Assembly (NCBI RefSeq): GCF_963678635.1
Contig: NW_026970966.1
Span: 1-23,344 of the forward strand
Origin: Symsagittifera roscoffensis
Taxonomy: Eukaryota; Xenacoelomorpha; Acoela; Convolutidae
Direction of reading: 5' to 3'
DNA: 23,344 bases
Shown piece after piece: positions 16,961-23,344 of this stretch. The translations under genes and the position numbers were made by a program. The notes beneath the pieces are model-generated. The model did no database searches. It was not told where the DNA came from and saw only the letters and a list, made by a program, of their open reading frames with translations. How positions within the stretch are numbered: position 1 is the first letter of the stretch; the number at the start of each line of letters is the position of its first letter.

Positions 16961-19443
16961 TTTTATTCGGGTTCCTTGAGGTACCACATGGCGCAGCTAG
17001 CAGTTCCTGTTGCTGTAGACCAAACCGACATGTTGGCAGTACCTATTTTTTGGCTCAAGCCAGCATCAGACCCGCCAAGCAGTTGGGATTTTTGGATCGG
17101 CCAAATCTAACTTTATGGAAAAGATGCGACCCGCGCAAACTACTGAAAACTCCAGACGTTTTCATATCTCAGGTGATATTTTTTTTATCTAAGAGGGGCT
17201 TTAAATTGATATTTTTATATCGTAAATGATATTCTTATATCTGAGATGCCCTATAAAGTTATCCAACGGAATGTGATTATTCGACTATGTACTACTCCTG
17301 AAGAGACTCTGAAGTCTTCATTATTGCAGCAAAAAGGAGCACAAACTGCAGGGAATTTGGCACACCCAGGCAGTTCATCCCAAAAAAGATCAAATAACTC
17401 GCAGAATTTCCGGATTAAGCAACAACCCACGTTTTATGTCCAGAAAAAGAGGTTTTCGGACCGAATCAGCTGGACAAAATCTAATTCTAATTGTTCCAGC
17501 TGAGGAATTTCAAAAGATGTCAAACCGTGTTATTTCTCTGGGAAAAAACTCACTCAGAGACACGAACAGAAATGAGCAGCCAGGAACGTGACCTGCAGGA
17601 ATTGTGGAATTGTAGTAAAGCGGCCGTGTCGCAAAATGCTGCAGCTCTAAAAGTATTGCTAACGTTGATGCAGCATCTGACGAAAGAACATAGGAAGGTT
17701 GCAATTTTGTGACTTCGGATAAAGATTCTGCGTTTGCAGTCCTTGCCATTGATGATATATCAAGACCCGTAATTCGTTATCCACCAATTGCTGCCTCCTT
17801 TGAAAAACTAGTGGTGTTAAACTCAGCAACGGAAAAAAAAACGTTGTATTGGTTGTATTGAGGTTACTCTACGATGCATCAAAACGTTATTCAAATTGAC
17901 GGTAGTTACACACAGTCCAGCTTCATTTATAAACAGACAAACAGCGGATATCATAGTCAAATATGTTCCTTCAGCACTCATTCTAGATGAGCAAGACTGC
18001 CCAATTGATACGGTTCATGTAGATTATAATCAAAGGAGGATTGAGCTATTCGGTGTTCTGGTAGTCGATGTATCGTCATTGGGCTGGAATCTAAAATCAG
18101 CAAAATTCCTGGTATCGGACAACCGCACCCGTTGTCTGCTTGGTTTATATCTTCAGTTCCAATTAGGAGTTCGAACAATGCAAGTTGGTCCGTCAAGTCC
18201 ACTGGTGGGCATAATCTGAGAAACACAACAAAGTGACAAATCAGATTTCTGGAGATCAGATTATGAGAACGAATTCGGTCATGTTTTCTGACGGTTAGGC
18301 AGGGCTAAGAATCAACAAGTCTTCTCTATGTTTAAACCACCCTTTGTTCCTATCCAAAAAAGGGCGCCGTGTTCCAGTACATGTTGAGAAGAAGGCAGGA
18401 GCAGAAATCCTTTAACTTGTTCAGGAGGGGCACTTTGTAAAATTAAATAAGTGTACAAGCGAACGCTTTTTTTCTCCGATAGTCATAACAGTCAAGAAGG
18501 ATGATACGATAAAGCTGGCAATAGATGCAAAGCCCATGAATGACCAGATTCACAAAAACCAATATCAGATGCAAAACTTTTTGGAATTATTAGGTTTAGC
18601 TGCCCAGATAATTACGTCGAATAAAAGATATGAGAAGAAAAGTGTGGTTTACTTCGCTGGACTTCAAAAACGATTTTAGCCAAGTTACGTCGAGTGACAC
18701 AGTCAGCAGTCATTGTAACTTCAAAATTGTTTGTGGCAAACAGACTGGCACCTGCAGATTCAAAAAGTGGTTTTAGTTTAATGGTCTTACAAACATGACC
18801 GAGAAATTCCAAAAGGCAATGGACAAAACACTTCAGGGTGTCACAGGAAATTTCTGTTTTTCCTCCTCATTGAAACCCTCATTGTTTCCAAAGGCTCAGC
18901 TTTTGAGCATAATTTTTTAATCGAGAAAGTTTTTGTTCGCCTGGATGATGAGGTATGTGCTCTCTAATTATCAAAATGCAAACATTTCTTGATAAACTGT
19001 CATGGTTGGGTTTTGATATCGGTTCTGAAGATTATCGTCCAAAAAAGATCAAAAATAGACGCAGTATTGGCACTCGAAACACTCTAAACACTAAAGCAAC
19101 TCAGGTCTTTTCTGGGTATTCTAAAACCTTTGCAAAGATTTTTTCCCTAAGCTGTAGTTCCACTCAGACCAACTCCGCCCGTCTTTGAAAGCTAGTAACA
19201 AGAAAAATTTGTGTGGTGTGAACGCCACCAGTTAGCGTGCAACAGTATTCTAGGCTTTATCGCAAACACCACGAAATTGTTCCAATACGATCAGAATTGT
19301 AGAACGCTAGTCACAGTGGTTTGGGAGCTGCTCTCGAATAAGAAATTGAAGAGGGGGTCTGGGCGCCAATAGCACACGCTTCATATATACAAGATGAAAT
19401 AATTCGTGGTCTTCGTTTTATTCGAGTTCCTTGAGGTACCACA
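16961..19443 (+). pseudogene. Ty3/gypsy retrotransposon fossil (copy B)
   Basis: Tandem counterpart of 8886-11367 with the same dead protease triad and lost RT aspartates, so the element decayed before duplication. It has nine A at 17833-17841 where copy A has eight, which breaks the protease-region frame that is still open in copy A. One substitution (19231 g, versus 11155 a) lies near the RNase H region. Confidence 0.88.
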
Positions 19444-20965
19444 AAGTTCAATCATCAAAAAAAAACTTAAAAGTGGATAAAATGTAATAGTGGATTAATG
19501 TATAAAATTGGATTATATTTAGGTATTTAATATATATGTATATTATATATAGAATGTATAAAAGTGGATTAATGTATAAAACTAAATCCAGCACATTAAA
19601 ATCTAATTCTTCCGATTGTGGCGCACTTTTCTAATTAATAATGATAGGCTGTTGCAAAAATCAAAGAACACGATAAATGTGCATGAAGGTATCTATGTTT
19701 ATTTGCATATGTGTAGACAGTGGCGTGTGGAAACATTTTTCTAAGTTGCAGATTGACCAATTTGATTTTCCGAGCTCTCAGAAATTACTATTAGGACCCT
19801 ATTTTCTCAAGTTTTGTCTCAAGATTAATTAATATTGCGCCAAAGGCGCTCTTAAAAAATTTTTGATTTTGGTCCGCCAAAAATGGATCTCGTAAAATTT
19901 TATCAAAGTGGTGGCCTCTAACCCGCCCTCACGCTACTGTACATAGATATTTGCTGCACATTCACAGTTTTATTTGGTCTGTCCGACAGTTTTTCTGTTA
20001 AAAATTTTTTTAAGAAAATGTTCTAAGCTTCTGTTGAGTTTCTTACGAAACACATACAAAGATAAACCCGAGTTTTCCATCCTACAAAAAATCCTATATC
20101 TTTGACCTTTTAAAGACTTTTCCGTTCGTACAGTTTTCGTATGGGAAAGTTTTTAACTAAGCAATTTTTTCCAAAAAAAAAAACATTAAATGAAAATTTT
20201 AATAAAATGTATCGATACATCTGAAATGATTCGAGCAAATTCAATTCATTTTATCTTCGCTAGGCGAAGCCGACACATAACCAACTCTGACCGAGTTGGT
20301 TCATCTACATCTGAACTGAATCGAACAAATACGGTCTGAGTTTTTTTTTGATCGAGATAGTCGAAACATGCAAAACATATACATTTTTCTCGAGCTGGTC
20401 AGAGCTTTCCGAGCTGAGTCAAGTATGGCCGACGAAAGAAAACCGAAACCCCGAATATAGGCAAATCTTTTTGAGTTGGTAGAAAATGATCGATGGGTTT
20501 GAATGAGCTCTGATATTACTAACTCTTAATTGAATCCAAATATTGTTTGCTCAATAACGAACAAAATGAAGCTAGTAATATGCAGCTAAGTGCTTTTGAC
20601 CTCAAGATAGCAAGCTTATAACGTCAGTTTATTATATGCAGCTAAGTGCTTTTGACCTCAAGATAGCAAGCTTATAACGTCAGTTTATTGAATAGTAGAA
20701 CTGGTTTTTATCAAACTTTGAACGAAGAATAAGTTAATTAGTTTTTGACGAGTATCATTTTGAGCAAACAAAGTGATGTCTAACTTAAAAACTGGAATCA
20801 CTTTAAACCGAGCAAAAACCTCATCTTCAGCAGTTTTCGACTCAAGTGATCCCACCAAACTGCTCACTTCATACTCTACTCTGTCAGACGAGGACTGGAA
20901 ACAGAGAGGTCCTAACTTAAATTAAGGCTATATCCATTAGAAACTTAAAGTTAACATCCACTAAC
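19444..20965. other. Non-coding tract with AT repeats, hairpins and a palindrome (copy B)
   Basis: Counterpart of 11368-12889. The palindrome is at 20207-20220 and the hairpins at 20255-20269 and 20279-20301. Differences noticed: 19569 t (11493 c) and 20616 t (12540 g). Confidence 0.55.
20578..20689 (+). repeat. 56-bp tandem repeat, two copies (copy B)
   Basis: Counterpart of 12502-12613. Its two units are identical to each other. Confidence 0.95.
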
Positions 20966-21195
20966 CCACTCTCTCCTTTCCCCCTGATAAACATTTTCCC
21001 CAGCTTTTTCTTAAATAAGATTTTCCCCAGCGTATAATTTGGATTAATTTGCTAAGCGCATGTCCAATGCTGGATTCTGATTTGCTATAAATCGAATTTA
21101 GAACCCAAGGTAAAATTTAAAACATTATTCTCACTGATTTAAACTGTGGGTGTGGTTTTTTCTGCATTATGCAGTGGCGTCTGATGAATAAATAG
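20966..21195 (+). promoter_or_regulatory. Presumed promoter/5' UTR of MsrB exon 1B
   Basis: Identical by eye to 12890-13119. The TATAAAT string is at 21086-21092 and the three-codon ORF touching the start codon is at 21184-21195. Because the upstream DNA of the two first exons matches for more than 7 kb, any promoter would be shared in sequence by both. Confidence 0.3.
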
Positions 21196-22662
21196 ATGAT
21201 CGGTACTCCAGGTCTCTCTGAAGTCGCATTAGATGTTACCAGACATCGAGGTACTGAGGATCCCCACACTTCCAAACTGTGGAAGGAGGATGAAAGTGGC
21301 GTGTACCACTGTGTGTGTTGTGATGCGCCCCTGTTCAGATCGGAGGACAAGTTCATCTCTGAGTGTGGGTGGCCTGCATTCAACGTCGACAGTTTCCAGA
21401 ATATGGTGGAGATAGAGGACTTGCGAGAGATGCCAAGGTAGGCGCTGATTTCTTGAGACTGATTAAGTGAATGAACTGTTGATAATAACAAACATAAGCT
21501 TGTTTTCACGTTGTTGCACTCAGATGCGCATTTAGGACAGGGACAGGGTTGATGGACATCTTTTTTAGAAATCAACGTCCATACCTCCCACAGAGTCCGC
21601 CTATGCTTCTATACTAGGGCATCCATTTTCGGTCGACCCTAAAAAACGTTTCAGTCGCCTTTGGAGCCAGTCTACACTAAATCAGAGAGGGCAAATCGAC
21701 AATCTTTTGTAGAAACGTTCCTAAAATGTAGCCAAATTGGCAAAATAGGGTTTTTTAGAGTTTGGGAGGTCTAGGACATTCTAGGAGATCGGAAAATTAC
21801 GGTGACGTTTTCAAAACTTTATGAGAATCCCCCTCGGAAAAATTCTAGATTTGTCCCTGATTACCTTTATGTGTTAACATCTTGGCATAAATCATCCACA
21901 GGTAGCATTTCATCTAGAGCAATCCTAAGAAAAACTACATTGAGAAACTGCAAAGAAGTGCCCAACTTATCCACTCTTTTTCAAAAAGGTCAGTGAAACG
22001 AGGCCACAATTATTATTCGTTGCATCAGGGTGAGGCAAGTTTCTCTACCCAGGGAAACCTCATGCTGTTCGTAAGTGAGCAAATGTCAGCGGTTGTACGT
22101 GAAGAGCTGAAAAGCTTGTATGTTGTTATTCTTATCAAAGAGAAAAAATCTTAAGCTAACAAAAAAGGGACATATTTTTAATTTTTACTTTAACCATTGA
22201 CTTTCTGAGTTTTCGTAAAAACTAATTTGAAACCAGCAGGAGGTTTTTTTGAAAAAATCCTTGCAGAAAGTGAGCGTTTTGGGATTTTTCGGCGCTTTCC
22301 ATATGATGAAAATAGTGTTTTTATTACGACAACAGTTCGACCCTATGAAAAACCTAAATGTGGATTCGGATGAAGATCAAAATCCTGAAGCGTTAAGAAG
22401 GGCCATTATTTTGAATCCAACGCCATGTTTCTACGATTCAATAATGAGTTCCTTAATTTTGACATGTTTATATCTGTCTAGATATATGATAGAAATAGTT
22501 TGCAAAGTGTGCGGAGCCCATTTGGGGCACAAGTTCGACGATGCCAAACTGCACAACCCAGATGTCGAGGGAGACACCAGGTATTGCATCAACGGAGTGG
22601 CCTTGCAGTTCCTCAACAAAACATCACAGAAACAGAAGGCTGAGGAGCAAGTTTATCAATGA
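21196..22662 (+). CDS. msrB: Methionine sulfoxide reductase B, exons 21196-21437 and 22482-22662
   Basis: MsrB reduces methionine-R-sulfoxide in proteins, using a catalytic thiol recycled through a resolving cysteine and thioredoxin. Exon 1 (242 nt) ends at 'aag|gtaggc' and exon 2 starts after 'tctgtctag' (22473-22481). Phase 2 joins AG with A to give Arg81. Together they make 423 nt, or 140 residues and TGA, the usual size of a single-domain MsrB. Visible features: 'DVTRHRGTE' (13-21), zinc ligands C39/C42 and C88/C91, resolving C57 in 'ECGWPAF', '[11 protein letters not shown]' (H94, H97), and 'RYCIN' with catalytic C116, R114 and N118. The catalytic residue is Cys, not selenocysteine. There is no mitochondrial or secretory leader, so a cytosolic or nuclear site is likely. 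The intron is 1044 bp. No AATAAA was found in the ~680 bp downstream. Exon 1 is duplicated at 13120-13361. Confidence 0.92.
21565..21907 (+). repeat. Diverged end of tandem copy B (intron tail)
   Basis: Counterpart of 13489-13810. It carries an extra ~22 bp near 21795-21830 ('acggtgacgttttcaaaac' region) absent from copy A. Confidence 0.9.
21908..22481 (+). other. Right part of the MsrB intron, outside the duplication
   Basis: Single-copy sequence between the end of tandem copy B and exon 2. It ends in the acceptor 'tatctgtctag'. The exon 2 frame stays open backwards into the intron, with in-frame ATGs at 22303 and 22306 and an acidic stretch '[14 protein letters not shown]', so intron retention would add about 59 codons. 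Strong donor-like strings (aaaaag|gtcagt near 21986, ttc|gtaagtgag near 22071) have no exon compatible with MsrB phasing. Confidence 0.6.
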
Positions 22663-23344
22663 AAATTGTCATTAGCCATAAATAGTTATTATTCAAATGT
22701 GTATTGGGAAACTGGGTTTTTATCTGATGAGTTAGTTAGGAATATTTTGGCCGAATAGAAGCCAAATTGAAATTTTAGAGATGTACAGAAAAATAAGTTG
22801 GACTGATCACTGAGGTCGAGGTATCGAGTCGACGTGTAATATGACCTTCTCGCTCAGATTTTGGAATGTTTTGACCAGATCTACCAGAAAATTAGGTTTG
22901 TAGGTCAATTTAGTCATGATTTCTAAGCAAAGTTGATTCATTTCAAGGCGTTTTTTTTTGTTAATTATTTGTTCATAAAATCGAATTTTTTTCTTAACTT
23001 TTTCTCGGTAGGAACAAAAAAGACTAAAAATTTGAAAAAATAAGTCGAATTGTTCAATCTTTGATTTGACTGTGCTCGACCCTAATTTTCAACTGTGCTC
23101 AAACTATGCTTTAAATGAGCTGGAACTATAATTTAAATGTGTTCGAGCTGTGTTTTGTCTTTCTTGAGCGGCGTTTAATAGTTTCATATGCCTTTTTGAA
23201 ATGTTCGCCTTCAACTATCTGCAGGGCTGTTTTTGTTCCGCTCAAACATCTTCTAAATATTTTTCTGTTTTTTTGTACAAAAAGTTGTTTTAAAAATGAA
23301 TTTAAATTAATTATTTTAAGTTTTCCTTTTTTTACAGCAGGAAC
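22663..23344 (+). other. MsrB 3' flank; splice-acceptor-like end of window
   Basis: AT-rich with no ORF of note and no canonical AATAAA. The region 23065-23160 repeats 'tgtgctc' phrases resembling 8450-8480 and 8770-8830. A T-rich palindromic run, 'ttttttgtacaaaaa', is near 23268. The window ends in 'tttccttttttttacag|caggaac'-type sequence (about 23320-23344), a textbook polypyrimidine tract plus AG. An exon of a downstream or overlapping transcript may therefore begin at the window edge. Confidence 0.5.

Larger units (their letters stand above)
13811..21907 (+). repeat. Tandem duplication, copy B (about 8.10 kb)
   Basis: This is the second direct copy, ending at 'cacaggtagca' (21907), after which the sequence continues into 'tttcatctagagc' with no further match to copy A. 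It is slightly longer than copy A because of the extra A at 17833-17841 and a ~22-bp insertion near 21795-21830. This copy abuts the only MsrB second exon, so its right flank is probably the ancestral arrangement. Confidence 0.97.

Noticed and set aside
21924-21991. Possible extra MsrB exon with donor aaaaag|gtcagt
   Set aside because: Joined after exon 1 it ends in the wrong phase for exon 2 and gives an immediate stop. The MsrB domain is already continuous without it.

Overview
This is eukaryotic, almost certainly invertebrate metazoan, DNA. It is AT-rich and gene-poor, with a split nuclear gene, two kinds of non-LTR retrotransposon and a Ty3/gypsy remnant. I cannot name the species. There are no bacterial operons, tRNAs, rRNAs or CRISPR arrays.

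Layout. (1) 1-4831: a two-ORF non-LTR retrotransposon on the minus strand. ORF1 (4664-3453) encodes a gag-like protein with a CCHC knuckle and a fresh in-frame 234-bp internal duplication. ORF2 (3083-438) encodes an N-terminal PHD finger, a reverse transcriptase, a CCHC motif and a restriction-like endonuclease. The C-terminal tail of ORF2 (down to about 226) is broken by reading-frame changes. (2) 4832-5734: spacer with no gene. (3) 5735-13810 and 13811-21907: a direct tandem duplication of about 8.08 kb. Each copy holds an older direct repeat, a 79-codon acidic ORF of unknown role, a minus-strand Jockey/CR1-like LINE fossil, a plus-strand Ty3/gypsy fossil with dead protease and reverse transcriptase sites, small tandem repeats and hairpins, and the first coding exon of a methionine sulfoxide reductase B (MsrB) gene. 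(4) 21908-23344: the rest of the MsrB intron, the single second coding exon (22482-22662), the 3' flank and a splice-acceptor-like end.

MsrB is the only host gene I can defend. Exon 1 (242 nt, phase 2) joined to exon 2 (181 nt with stop) makes exactly 141 codons. The 140-residue enzyme has all four zinc cysteines, the resolving cysteine and the catalytic cysteine. The tandem duplication has left it with two candidate first exons, about 9.1 kb and 1.0 kb upstream of the shared second exon. The copies differ by one conservative amino acid (E32D).

The most unusual feature is the divergence profile of the tandem copies. I count about seven substitutions and one homopolymer indel over roughly 7.75 kb, then an abrupt change at 13489/21565 to about 8% divergence plus a 22-bp indel over the last ~320 bp. 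That fits homogenisation by gene conversion, a two-step duplication history, or an assembly join between related copies. The counts were made by eye.
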